Shown here piece by piece: positions 12,123-23,384 of a stretch of 36,666 nt of DNA. Position numbers and translations under genes: made by a program. The notes under the pieces were generated by a model. It was not told the origin of the DNA. It was given only the letters and a program-made list of their open reading frames with translations, and did not search any database. The DNA is from Priapulus caudatus (Eukaryota; Priapulida; Priapulimorpha; Priapulimorphida; Priapulidae), in the NCBI RefSeq assembly GCF_000485595.1, contig NW_014578351.1, positions 47,858-84,523 of the forward strand. The letters are read 5' to 3'. How positions within the stretch are numbered: position 1 is the stretch's first letter; every line of letters begins with the position of its first letter.

Positions 12123-12147
12123 NNNNNNNNNNNNNNNNNNNNNNNNN
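12123..12147. other. Assembly gap, 25 Ns
   Basis: Exactly 25 undetermined bases. A fixed 25-N spacer is typical of automated gap filling in which the two sides could not be joined. It sits about 100 bp past the end of the noisy duplicate block. Confidence 0.98.
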
Positions 12148-13031
12148 TAAGATGCGTGTCGTGCGCGTGTGTTGTGCGGTTGTGTGACGATGTGCGGTGT
12201 TGTACTGGTGTGTGTGCGTGATTCCATGTGCTAAATGTCCATCGCAATGGCACTCTAATAAGTAAAGATCGTGACGACGTCTAGCTTGAGCGGCGGAGGC
12301 CCTCCACGGACAGAGCCGATTTCTGGCTGTTTAGTCTTCAGATACATTTGCGTGTGTGACGTGTTGTTGATAGTTCGTCGAGAATACTCGTCATCTTTAA
12401 CGGGTACTAAGAATATGTGGACACAAGGATAATGACATCCCTACTCATTGGCAATACTTTTAGAATTGTAATCTATGCAGAATTGGCCTAACGAAATCCG
12501 GCCTAGTTTCGCGCCGATGCGCTCAGGGGTGTGGCCGTTGATGCGTAGGCTGATGCGTGTTGGTGCGAGGAGCATTTCAAGTGTTGTCCATTGATGCTCA
12601 AAGATCAGGAGATGGCGTAAACGTGAGAGGCTGAGGAACGTGCTATCATCATCATGTCCATGGAACGTGCTATCATCATCATGTCCATGGAACGTGCTAT
12701 GCGTGTCGGCATGCTGCTCTATTTCAGTCGTCCTGCATGATGTCATTGTGTATATTGACTGACCAGTGAGAGAGATATTCGTGTGTATAGCGGATATTAC
12801 TGTAAGGCTGGCGTTTCTCCATTTTCTTTCCCAAGCAGTTTTTTTGCGGCATAGCACGCCTGCTACCCGTGTGTCTGTCACTGTTAATCATTTCTTCTTG
12901 TTTTAAACCATGAAGCGTCTCCGGCACAGATGACATTATGCAAATTTATTATTTATGTATCAGCAAATTGCAGTGGACTTCCCTGTGCGTTACAGTTATG
13001 AAACAGAGTCTATTTTTAAACGTGACCACGA
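12148..13031. other. Unassigned region right of the gap
   Basis: No recognised gene. A minus-strand open frame (12441-12881, 146 codons) runs through the two-copy minisatellite at 12636-12700 and shows no family motif outside it, so it is not called. Confidence 0.45.
12636..12700. repeat. Two 27 bp units of the tccatggaacgtg minisatellite
   Basis: gaacgtgctatcatcatcat followed by gtccatg occurs twice with a 27 bp spacing, and a third unit begins at 12690. This is the same family as the array at 2330-2604, separated from it by 10 kb. Confidence 0.88.
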
Positions 13032-13142
13032 GAAGAGATAGTTCTTTGTTCGTTATTCTCATCCAAGGGAAGAGATAGTTCTTTGTTCGTTATTCTCATC
13101 CAAGGGAAGAGATAGTTCTTTGTTCGTTATTCTCAGCCAAGT
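13032..13142. repeat. 3 x 37 bp tandem repeat
   Basis: Units starting gaagagatagttctttgttc begin at 13032, 13069 and 13106. They are identical except for one base near the end of the third (cagccaag instead of catccaag). The regularity shows that this part of the window is clean sequence. Confidence 0.95.
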
Positions 13143-14520
13143 TTAGATGGTTCCCTTTGCAGAAGGAAGGTGGCGTTGACATCGGTACATGACGCATATG
13201 AAAGTGCTGCGGATGTGGAAGTGCTATTGTGGCGACACCTATGTGCTACGCGTCCAAACAGTGGCGTGACTGCATGCAAGTGACCTTTTCTAGCTCGGGT
13301 AGGGCTGGTGGTGGTTGGTGTGGGTTGGTGTGGGTTTATCACGGTTCAGGATGACTAGACGCGATAAGTATCTGGAACATTAAGTGATAGTGTAGAGGTA
13401 TTGTATATTCTCACATTGTCGCATTACTACTACTCTTCCCTGTTTTCCTGTAAACGTGTAGCCAGCCAGTCTATTACCGTGGATAGTCGACTCTCACGGT
13501 CGCGCAGTTGATTTTGTTATTTTGTCACATGTCCGTGTATGTATTAACGCATTGATATTATTATTAATATTATTATCATCACCGTACTTTTGTGAGGTTG
13601 ATATTATGATGAAATGCATTGTGGCACCAGTGGATGATTTTTAGTTCACTATTTCACGTAAAAATGTAACTTATTTAAGGCGGGCCTGTTGCTCCTACCG
13701 ACAACTTGATGTGGGTTGACAGAGCGTTTGTGTAGCCGGTGCAGCCGGGCTACTTACCTATACACGCTCTTCTGGTGTCCGTTCGCAATTGCAAAAAAAT
13801 ATATGCACCGTTATAACTGAGTGTAGCACGTAATTCATGTCATGTTCACCACCGTGTAACAAATCTTGTCCCGTCCCACTTACGATGGCTGTCAGATGTT
13901 ACTATGTACGTATTTAACGTGTTATTGACTGTAAAAAATTCATTCCCATATAGATTTGTATGTATTACGCGTTTATATGTATGGTCAATTGTATCTGTGG
14001 AAGTAAAAATGCGTTTGTATGTATTTACGTACGTATTTATGTGTGTTTGTGTTTGTATGTACATGTGTGCGTGCGTGCATGCATGCGTGTACGGTAGTGT
14101 GTGCCCGTGTGTGCGTGCGTGCGCGCGCGCGTGTGTGTGTACATGATCGCTGTTATGTCGACAAGCTGTAGATTTGTTAAGAAACCGTTCATTTCTGTAT
14201 GTAATAATTAATAAACCAATGCGTTTACACTATTTCTCACAATTCTCACCTTTGAAGTGCTTTGCTTTGACTCTATTCGCTCAATCCTAGAAGGTAGTAT
14301 TCATTATAAGATCAGTATTTGTTATTGCCTGCAGTAACCACCCAACCCCAGGAGTCAGGGTGGTGGCTGTGGTGCCAAATACATTACCCCCTGAATTAAA
14401 CAACTTCATAGAAACATCGATGATGAAAAAGATGCAGGGTAGCGAACCCAACACAGTGATTAGTTAGCGCCGCCTACCGTCCATGATGTGAATGATTAAG
14501 TTTAAAACATTAGAACGGAC
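13143..14520. other. Unassigned region with TATG/TGCG low-complexity patch
   Basis: No gene recognised. About 13900-14145 is rich in gtatgta, gtgcgtgc and a short GCGCGCGCGCG run followed by GTGTGTGT, an alternating purine/pyrimidine stretch with Z-DNA potential. 13550-13580 is an AT-rich ATTATT patch. Confidence 0.45.
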
Positions 14521-14554
14521 TAATGGAGGTTGGCACACACAATCTCACAACACC

Positions 14555-15090
14555 CTCTCCCTCCACCCTCTCTCTCGCCCTCTCTCTCTCTCTCTCTCTC
14601 TCCCTGCGCCTCCCCTCCGACCCTCTGCTCCCCTCCCTCTCCTGCCAACCCTCTCTCGTCCGCCTGCCTCTCTCTCTCTGCTCTCTCCTCCGCCTCCACC
14701 CTCTTCTCTCTCTCCCATCCCTCTCCTCCACCCATCGTCTCGCGCCGCTCTCCTTTCCCGTTCCTCTCGCCTCCCCTCTCCTCCACCCCCTCTCCTCTCC
14801 CTCCGCCCCTCCACCCTCTCTCTCCTTCTCTCTCGTCTCTCTCTCTCTCCTCTCTCCTCCCTCCTCCCCTCCACCTCCTCTCTCTCTTTCTCTCCGTCCT
14901 CTCATCGTCTCTTCTCGCGCCCCATCTCTCTCCATCGTCTCTCCTCGCTCTCTCCTCCGCCCTCCTCACCCTCCCTGCCCTCTCCCTCCACCGTCTCATC
15001 TCGTCGCGCCTCGTCTCTCTCTCTCATGGCTCGACTCTTCCCTCGCTCCTCCCGACCTTCTCTCTCACCCCCCTTCTCTCCTCTCTCTCT
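14555..15090. repeat. CT-rich low-complexity tract (about 0.5 kb)
   Basis: An almost pure pyrimidine strand of ctctctct, ctcccctcc and cgtctctc words. It yields overlapping open frames on both strands (Ser/Leu/Pro-rich on plus, Arg/Glu-rich on minus) because stop codons are scarce in such sequence. None is credible as a gene. Confidence 0.93.
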
Positions 15091-15129
15091 ATTCGGTGAC
15101 GTCACACTTTTGTTTAACGTCCGTCATTC

Positions 15130-15915
15130 GTGGCGGCGTTGGAGATGGAATCGTTTGTGCCTGATAGCTACGTGTTTCACTGTAGTCGTTTGGGCATAAA
15201 TGCCGACGTGCGCTATACGCTACGTGTTATCACTGGATGCGTTGGGGATGAATGTCGACGTGCCTATCAGCTACGTGTTTCACGTCGTATCGTTGCGGAA
15301 GAATGCGACGTGCTAATACTACGTGTTTTTCAACGTGTCATCGTTGGGGATGAATGCGAGCGGTGCTATAGCTATCGGTTTTTCATCTGTAATCGTTGGA
15401 TAATGCGTCGTGCCTTAAGCTAACGTGTTTCACTGTATCGTGTGGGATGAAGTGCCGACGTGCCTAATATTGCTACGGTTTTCACTGTATCGTTGGGTGG
15501 AGTGAATTGTGCGGAGAACGTGCCTATAGCTACTTGTTGTTCACTGGATTCCGTTGGGACTGAATGCGTCCCGCCGGCCTATGAGGTACTGCTTTCACGT
15601 AATCGTTGGGATGAATGCGACGTAACCTTATAGCTAGCGTGTTTCACTGTCATCGGCGCGCGATGAATGCGAACGTGCCTATATGCTAACGTGGTTCACT
15701 GTATCGGTTGGGATGAATGTCGACCCCGCTCGCCTATAGACTACGTTGTTTCACGTGTATCGTGGCTGAAATGCCGAGCGTGCCTATGCTACGTGTGTTC
15801 ACTGTAATCGTGGGATGAAATGCGAGTTGCCTATACTACGAGTGTTCACTTGTATCGTTGGAATGAATGCGACGTGCCTATTAGCTAGCGTGTTTTCACT
15901 GTATCGTTGGTAGAG
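15130..15915. repeat. 46 bp minisatellite, about 15 irregular copies
   Basis: The repeated core is gatgaatgcgacgtgcctat, then agctacgtgtttcactgtat, then cgttgg. I count 15 recurrences of the ttcactgtatcg segment. Their mean spacing is near 51 bp, although the best consensus is near 46 bp, because most units carry one or more extra bases. The excess is insertion-biased, as expected from unpolished long-read sequence. Confidence 0.9.
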
Positions 15916-16049
15916 GTTGTAACGGCGTGGCGCAGACGCTCGTTCAGACAGCTAGGTAGATAATATAGTCAATGACAGCCAGCTAGTGCCAGTCGGCCTA
16001 GTACATTAGTAGGAAACTGCACATATCCTGTCTCACGGCGCCGCGTACG

Positions 16050-17350
16050 TAATGTGTGGCGTGCGTGCGTGTGTGTGTGTGTGTGTTGTGTGTGTGTGTG
16101 TGTGCGTGTGTGTGAGTGTGTGGTGTGAGCGGTGCTTTGCGTGGCAGTGTCGTGTGTGTGTGCGTGCGTGTGCGGTGCGTTGCGTTGTTGGTGAACGCGG
16201 GCTTGTCGTGTGCAGCGTGGTGTGTGGTGAGCGTGTGTGTGAACGTCGTGTGTGTGCGTGTGTGCGTGCGTGGTTGTTGTGAGCGGTGGCCGTTGCCGTT
16301 TGCTGACGCGTGCGTATCTCGTCGGTGGTGTGGTGTGTGTGTGTTGTGTGTGTGGTGTGAGCGTGTGTACGCGTGCTGTGCGTAGGTGGTGGACTGAGCG
16401 CGGTGTGTGTGTGTTGTGTGGGTGTGTGTGTGTTGTGGTGTGTTGTTGAGAAGAGGTGCGTGTGTGTACGTGCTGGGTGTGTTGGCGGCTGCTGTGTGTA
16501 GTGTGTGTTTCGTGTCGTGTGTGTGTGTTGTGTGCTGTGTGCGCAGCGTGTAGTGTGAGCGGTGTGTGCGCGTGCATGCGTGTTGGTGAGGCGTCTTGTG
16601 TGTTGAAGCAAGGTGGTGTCGCATGCCGCGCGGCTTCGCTCCACGGAGACTGTGTGTGTGTGTGTGTGTCGTGCGTGTGTTGGTCGAACGCTGTGATGTG
16701 TGTGATGTGCCTGCGTGTGTGGAGTCGTTACGTAGTTGCGCGTGTTGTGTGTTAGCGCTTGCGGTGTGGTGTGCGTGCCGTGTGTGTGTGCGTTGCTGTA
16801 TGTTAGCGTGTTGTGTGCTGAGCAGTGGTCGTGCGTGCGTGTGTGTGACGTCGGGTGTGCGTTGCGTGTGTGCGTGCGTGTGTGTAGCGTGCGTGGTGTG
16901 GTGTGTGTGTGTGAGCGTGTTGTGCGGCGTGTGTGTGAGCCGTGCGTTGGGTGTGCGTGGCTGTTTGTGTAGCGAGTGTTGTGCGTGAGCGTGTGATGTG
17001 TGCCGTGGTCATTGTGGCTGAGCAGTGTGTGTCGTGCTGGTGTGAGCGCTTCGTATGTTGCGTGCGTGTGGGTGAGCGTGCATCTGTGTGCGTGCGTGTG
17101 TGTAGCGTCGTGTGTGCGTGTTTGTGTGGCTCGCGCCCTTGTTGTGTAGCGTTGGTGGCGTGCGTGCGTGTGTGTGAGCGTTGCGGTTGTGCCGGTGCGT
17201 GCATGGTTGCGTGCGTGCGTGTGTGCTGTGCGTGTGTGTGAGCGTTGGTCGCATGCGTGCGCTGCTGTGCTTTTGAGCCCTTGGTGCGTGCGTGTGTGTG
17301 CGCGTGTGTTTCTCGTGTTGCGTTTTGTGCATGCTTTGCTATGTGTTTGA
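16050..17350. repeat. TG/GTGC-rich low-complexity tract (about 1.3 kb)
   Basis: Dominated by gtgtgtg, gtgcgtgcgtg, gtgagcg and ttgtgtg words without a fixed period. Long open frames arise on both strands (Cys/Val on plus, His/Thr on minus) purely from composition. Probable Z-DNA-prone microsatellite expansion with read noise. Confidence 0.92.
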
Positions 17351-17738
17351 AAAAACTCGAATCGTGGTGATAACCCTATATGGCTGCACGTTAGAGCAAC
17401 TAATAGCGATTGTGGAAAAAGCAGGCCGCAAGGCGTGAACCCATGCAGGTCGCAGGGGTTAATATGGCGTGGCCGATTGGCAGGTGTCCCGGCGGCGATG
17501 ACAGGTGTGTAATGTTTATAGGGCAGGCGTGAATCAGCCGCCCGCCGCCGCCGCCGCGCGCTGCAGTGAGAGACGCAGGTGAGCCACCGGAGCCGGCGTG
17601 TGATCTTGCCGGTACACTAAGAACCTATCCGTCTGGTCTGGTAAAGCGGCAGCGACGTCCAGCGGTAGCGGAATTATTGTTATCTGGCTTGTTATTCGGA
17701 GTGGTGGTCGGCCTGCGCGCGGTGTTGTTATACTCGGT
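17351..17738. other. Short non-repetitive spacer
   Basis: About 390 bp between two repeat tracts, with a GCC/CCG-rich patch near 17535-17560. No gene recognised. Confidence 0.5.
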
Positions 17739-18360
17739 GGATGAGGCCGATGTACGTGGCCGCGACCCACCATTCGCCCTGAGCGTCGCTGGATAGCGAT
17801 GTTAACTCGTGCCGCATCCCCGATCGCGCTGGAGCGTCGTGGATGGAGTGCGATGTACGTGGCCGCACCCCCATCGGCCTGCACGCTCGTGGATGAGGGC
17901 GAATGTAACGTGCCGCACCCTCCATCGCCTTGAGCGTCGTGGTGATGCAGGCGATGTAGCGTGGCCGCACCTCCCCATCCAGCCATTGAGCGCTGATTCG
18001 TGATGAGGGCGCGATGTACCCTGGCCGCACCCCCATCGCCTGAAGTCGTTGTGGATGAGGCGATGCTACGTGCCCGCGCACCGCACCATTCGGCCTGAGC
18101 GTCGTGGATGAGGCGATGTACGTCGGCCGCAGCGCCGCATCGCTCTTGAGCGTCGTGGATGAAGGCGTATGTACGTGGCCGGCACGCCAGCATCGCCTGA
18201 GCGTACGTGCGATGGAAGGGCGATGTCGTTACGGTGGCGCCGCGACCCTCCATCGCGCTGTAGCCGTCGTGGGATGAGGCCGATGCTACGTGGCCGCACC
18301 CCATCGCCTAACGTCGGGATGAGGCATGTACGGAGGCCGCACCGCTACCATCGCCTGAAC
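17739..18360. repeat. 46 bp hairpin minisatellite, noisy portion
   Basis: About 13 irregular copies of the same monomer seen cleanly at 20778-20960 (gatgaggcgatgtacgtggc, then cgcacccccatcgcctgagc, then gtcgtg). Units differ by scattered single-base insertions. On the minus strand the array reads as recurring RPRTSPHPRRS-like peptide fragments, a repeat artefact. Confidence 0.9.
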
Positions 18361-18609
18361 TTCGTCGTGCAGATATCGCGACACTGCTCGTTTCATTTAA
18401 TGACGAGATATCTTGGTTCGCACTTGAAAGTCAAATTTCCTGAGGTCCGCGGATATGTCTAATTGTATAATTTCCTAGGGCGTGACGGAGAAAGGGCTAA
18501 TTAATCCGCATGATGCTGCAGTGACCATCGAAGCAGGGTTCAGCTAAGGTGTAGGTGCCTGCGTGTTGGTATATTGAATTAGTAGCACAGAGGGTATGGT
18601 CCACGCTAT

Positions 18610-18985
18610 ACGACTAGTATGAAAGCCATCTTCCTTCAAAATCATTTTCTAATCAATGTTTCAAATTCAATTTAAAATCAATTTTACAGAAATAACAAAT
18701 CACCTTGTATTAACATTGCAAATTTAATCACCAAACTTTCGCAAAATAATTGCCTGATATACAAATTCCTTTCACGAGTCATTGGAAAATATTCATGTTT
18801 TCTAAAAGTACAATTTATTTTCAAACAATCAAACCAATTTACCAACGTTGCAATTCTAATTTGAGAACATTTTACATAAATGCTCAGCAAAAATTTTCTC
18901 ACATCTTGCTTGCATCAGCCTCTAACAATCTGAAATCACTAACTTTTGAAATTAATGTTAGATTAGCGCCTTTTAATCATTAATC
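18610..18985. repeat. AT-rich, G-poor internal repeat block, copy A
   Basis: Strikingly poor in G on the plus strand, with repeated words such as aaatcaattt, caaatt and acaaatc. It contains two diverged sub-copies of a segment ending in aacttgcaa-tttaatt. The counterpart in copy B is about 21190-21510. Confidence 0.7.
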
Positions 18986-19319
18986 ACCAGAGAAATGGCG
19001 AATCTAAGCTGTCTGCCGTTTACGATGGCCGATGTTGTGGTCACGGGATGCGATTAAAAATTGTGCCAATAGTGAGATATTATGCGTCCTCGAGAATGAG
19101 CGAACTCCAAATACCTGAAGCGCAGAGCTCTAGAACGCCATTGGGGTTACGATTAAAACGCTGGACAAAAAATACCGCTAGACTTGCTTAAACATTTGTA
19201 CTACTATAACAGCTACACTTTAATTGATTTAATAGAACGGCATGAGGTTTTCTAATTACTTTATAGGAACATCAAAGCGTTGTGATAGAACACCCGAAGT
19301 CACTATAGCTGTAGCGTTT

Positions 19320-19671
19320 AGCACACACACACACATCACACAATCACCACACACCTCGCACAAACAAACACAGTGCTGTCCACACGATACGTGAATACAC
19401 ACACACAGCGGCCACGCACGGCTACGGCCCGCAACACACAAAAACACGCATCGCACACATGTACAACGCTACCGCACACACACAAAGCACGCATGCACAC
19501 ATTTAAGCACGGCCGCGCACAGCACAGGAGGCCTAGTCCCCGACAAACACACACACTGCGCACAGCAACGCAACCTACACGCACGAGCACACCACCCAGC
19601 ACGCAGTCACGCACACATCACACACACACACACGCACATCGCACACGCACACGCACACGCACACGACACAC

Positions 19672-19714
<43 letters not shown>
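19320..19714. repeat. CA-rich tract with (AC)21 end, copy A
   Basis: Irregular acacac/cacgcac sequence ends in an uninterrupted AC run at 19673-19714, followed by tttacg and a TA run. The equivalent tract of copy B is 21810-22178. Apparent His/Thr frames here are compositional. Confidence 0.93.
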
Positions 19715-19716
<2 letters not shown>

Positions 19717-20707
19717 TTACGTATATATATATATATATTCATGAGATATTGCGCCCGCGCCCAGGCTGCTATACTGCGCCCTACATAGATAGAACTGTGT
19801 CTACGGCCGCTATAACCCATTACCGCGCCCAGGTTTACGGAAACGCACGCTCCTAATCTCCTTCGCTCTCGCGATTCTTTTCACCACTTGAGTGGATATG
19901 CGAGGCGCATTAGCCGATCGCCATTAACACTTGGTGAAGCCAATAGTTTGTCCCAGGTGGTGGGAACCCGCGCGCCGCATGGAATGCACGGTTGCCATAG
20001 TGACGGTTTGTATGCATACGAGACTCGCAGCAGACGGGCAGATAACGGTGAGCGGCGGCGGTGTCAGCTGGGAAGAACATTCTAATCACCTCAGCCTCCT
20101 GTTATTGAATCGATTTATCTCCTGGACGTCAACTCTGCCCGAAAATCGTGATTCTCGTATGAAATCTTCGAAGGCGAGAGAGAGGCATGGGGGAAACAAT
20201 AAAGTGGGAGAGTGCGGTAAAGAGCGAGAGAAAGACCGAGATAGAAGAGTCAGAGGTACAGAAAGAGAAAGGGGGAGAGACAGAGAGATAGTGTACAGTG
20301 TGGTTTGCAGATGGTAGAAATAGTAGTTGTGTTTAGAAATGTCGCGAAGTAGTTGCATAATGGGTTAGTCGGCGGCAGCGTGTTTGATGTATAGTATGGA
20401 TGATGGAGATGCAAAACGGTTGAGAGGGAGTTGTTGTGCCTGTGGGCAGCGGGTGTGGTTGTCCGGGCGCGCGTGACTTTCTTTGTTAGCTAGAAATGTA
20501 TAAAAGGAAAAGGTTCTTGGTTGTGAGGGAGATCGGACGTGAGTGTGCGAGGCACGCTGCTGCGTGCCTCTGTGCGCGCGCATGTGGGTTGAGAAACAAT
20601 AATACTATTTGCTGAACACAACTGCTTGGACTTTGGAGTTTGCCTTTTCACTTTCAACTTACAACAAATCTACTTTGAACCGGGTAACGTCATCTTCCTC
20701 GTTACAA

Positions 20708-20777
20708 TAGATGGATGGATGGATGGATGGATGGATGGAAGGACGTACGGACGGATGGATGAATGGACGGACGAGTG
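20708..20777. repeat. (ATGG)n tetranucleotide repeat
   Basis: Perfect atgg units from 20711 to about 20738, then degenerate ggacgtacggacgg units up to the minisatellite. A diverged equivalent follows copy B near 23255-23330. Confidence 0.9.
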
Positions 20778-20960
20778 GATGAGGCGATGTACGTGGCCGC
20801 ACCCCCATCGCCTGAGCGTCGTGGATGAGGCGATGTACGTGGCCGCACCCCATCGCCTGAGCGTCGTGGATGAGGCGATGTACGTGGCCGCACCCCCATC
20901 GCCTGAGCGTCGTGGATGAGGCGATGTACGAGGCCGCACCCCCATCGCCTGAGCGTCGTC
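20778..20960. repeat. 46 bp hairpin minisatellite, clean portion (4 copies)
   Basis: Four near-perfect units; one has a C-run one base shorter and one has a G-to-A-type change (acgaggcc). Each unit contains AGGCGATG and, about 16 bases later, its reverse complement CATCGCCT, so each monomer can fold into an 8 bp stem. This array separates copy A and copy B of the long unit. Confidence 0.95.
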
Positions 20961-23260
20961 GTGAGATATGCTGCGACAGTCATAGACGAGATATCTTGGT
21001 TCGCACTAAAGTCAAATTTCCTGAGTCCCGGAATGTCTAATGTAAATTTCCTGCGACCGAGAAAGGGCTAATTAATGCATTGCTGCATGACCATAGAATC
21101 AGGGTTCAGCTAGGTTAGGTGCCTGGGTGTTGGTATAAATTAGTAGCAGCAGAGGTATGGTACGTATACGACTTATGTATGGAAAGCCATCTTCTTCAAA
21201 AATCATTTTCAATCATTTCAAATTCAAAATTTAAAATCAATTTACAGAATAACAAATCAATTTATTAACTTGCAAATTAATTCACAACTTTCCAAAATAA
21301 TTGCCTGATATACAAATTCCTTCACATCATTGTAAAAATTCATTTTCTAAAAGTACAATTTATTTTCAAAACAACAAACCAATTTACCAACTTGCAATTT
21401 AATTGAGAACATGTTACATAAACTCACAAATGTTCAAATCTTGCTTCATCACCCTAACAATTGAAATCACTAACTTTGAAATTAATTTATTACTTTTAAC
21501 ATTAATCACCAGAAATGCGAATCTAACTGTTGGTTTCACGATGCGATGTTTGGTCACGATGCGATTAAAATGCCATAAGATATTAGCTCTGAGGAATGAG
21601 CGGAAGCTCCAAATACTGAACGCAGAGCTCTAAACGCAATTGGGTTCGATTAAAACGCTGGACAAATACCCATAGACTTGCTTAAACATTTTTACTACTA
21701 TACCTACACTGTTAATTATTTAATAGGATGGCATGAGTTTCTTAATTACTTTATATGGAACTCCAAATCGGTTGTGATAAACCCCGAAGTTCACTATAGC
21801 TGTAGCGTTTACACACACACACACACATGCACACACACACACACCCGCACAAACAAACACACCCACATACTGATACACACACACGCACGCACGCACGCCC
21901 GCACACACACAAACACGCATGCACACATGTACACGCCCGCACACACACAAACACGCATGCACACATGTACACGCCCGCACACACAGAGGCCTACGCCCGC
22001 ACAAACACACACACGCGCACGCACGCACACACGCACACACACACACGCACACGCACACAGCACACACACACACACACATTCACACGCACACGCCACACCA
22101 CACGCACACGCACACCACACGAGCACACACACACAACCACACACACACACACACCACAACACGACACACACACACACATTACGTATTACGGTATATAATA
22201 TATATTTTCAATGAGATATTGCGCCCGCCGCCCAGGCTGCTATACTGCCGCCCTACATAGATAGACACTGTGCTTCTACGCGCCGCTATAACCATACCGC
22301 GCGCCCAGGTTTACTGGAAACGCCCTAATCTCCATTCGCTCTCGCGATTCTTTTCACACTTGAGTGGATATGCGAGGTCGCATTAAGCGATCGCCGATTA
22401 ACACTTGGTGAAGCCAATAGTTCTGTCCCAGGTCGGTGCGGAACCCGCGCGCCGCATCGGGGAATGCGGTTACGCCGTTGCCATAGTGGAGCGCGTTCTG
22501 TATGCTGACGAGGACGTCGCAGTGCAGACAGGGCAGATAACGCTGGAGCGTGGCGGCGGTAGTCAGCGGGAAGAACATTTCTAAATCACCTCAGCCTCCT
22601 GTTATTGAATCGATTTATCTCCTGGACGTCAACTCTGCCCGAAAATCGTGATTCTCGTATGAAATCATTCGAACGCGAGAGAGCAGGCATGGGGGAAACA
22701 ATACAAGTGGCGAGAGTGCGGTACAAGAGCGAGACAAAGACCGAGAATAGAAGAGTCAGAGGTACAAGAAAGAGAAAGGCGCGAGAACAGACGAGATAGC
22801 TGTTACAGTGTGGCTGCAGATGGTAAGACAATAGTAGGTTTTAGAAATTGCTCGCCACCAGGTAGTTGGTCATAATGGTTAGTCGCGGCAGCGTCGGTAT
22901 TGGTATAGTATGGATGATGGAGATGCAAAACGTTGGAGACGGGCAGTTGTTGGTGCCTGTGGCGCAGGGCGGTGTGCGTTGTCCGGCTGCGCGCTGACTT
23001 TCTTTGCTTAGCCTAGAAAATAGTCATAAAAAGCGAAAAAGAGTTCTTGTTGTTGAGGCAGATCGGACTGAGGGTGCGCAGCGCACGCTGCTGCGTGCCT
23101 GGCTGTGCGCGCGCATGCTCGCCCGTTGAGAAACAATAATACTATTCCCTGCCTAGAACACAACTGCTTGGACCTTTGGAGTTGCCTTTTCAACTTTCAA
23201 CTTACAACAAAATCTACTTTGAACGGGGCGAACGTGCATCTTCCCGTTACATAGAATGGA
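20961..23260. repeat. Long duplicated unit, copy B
   Basis: Second copy of 18361-20707, offset by about 2.5 kb. It is clean up to roughly 22200 and picks up extra bases after about 22200, for example in the segment matching agaaatgtataaaaggaaaa. It includes its own CA-rich tract at 21810-22178. No gene recognised. Confidence 0.88.
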
Positions 23261-23324
23261 TGATATGATGCGATGGTATGAAGGACGTACGGACGATGGA
23301 TGAAGGACGGACTACGGGGCACGG

Positions 23325-23384
23325 ATGGATGGAATATATATAATATATAATTAAATATATAATATAAGTATAAACTATATATAT
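23325..23384. repeat. (TA)-rich tract
   Basis: atatataatatataatta and similar AT alternation directly left of the GA tract. Confidence 0.85.

Larger units (their letters stand above)
18361..20707. repeat. Long duplicated unit, copy A
   Basis: This stretch is repeated in the same order at 20961-23260. Shared landmarks are gagatatcttggttcgcact, the G-poor AT-rich block, tagctgtagcgttt followed by a CA array, gagatattgcgcccg, and a run of about 78 bp identical in both copies (starting 20088 and 22588). The left part of copy A has more extra bases than copy B, while its right part (after about 20085) is cleaner. No coding gene recognised. Minus frames at 20086-20358 and 22586-22831 share a C-terminal peptide only because the DNA is duplicated. 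Confidence 0.88.

Noticed and set aside
12441-12881. 146-codon minus frame
   Set aside because: It is interrupted by two minisatellite units and has no recognisable domain.
14492-15199. Long overlapping open frames on both strands (up to 235 codons)
   Set aside because: They lie in a nearly pure CT tract where stop codons are rare. Their Ser/Leu/Pro and Arg/Glu products are compositional.
15969-17332. His/Thr-rich and Cys/Val-rich frames of 100-208 codons
   Set aside because: Direct translation of TG/CA low-complexity DNA in several frames at once; no start context, introns or conserved motif.
20086-20358. Minus frame sharing a C-terminal peptide with 22586-22831, as a possible conserved protein
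   Set aside because: The shared peptide is explained by the DNA duplication; frames upstream of it diverge, and no family is recognisable.
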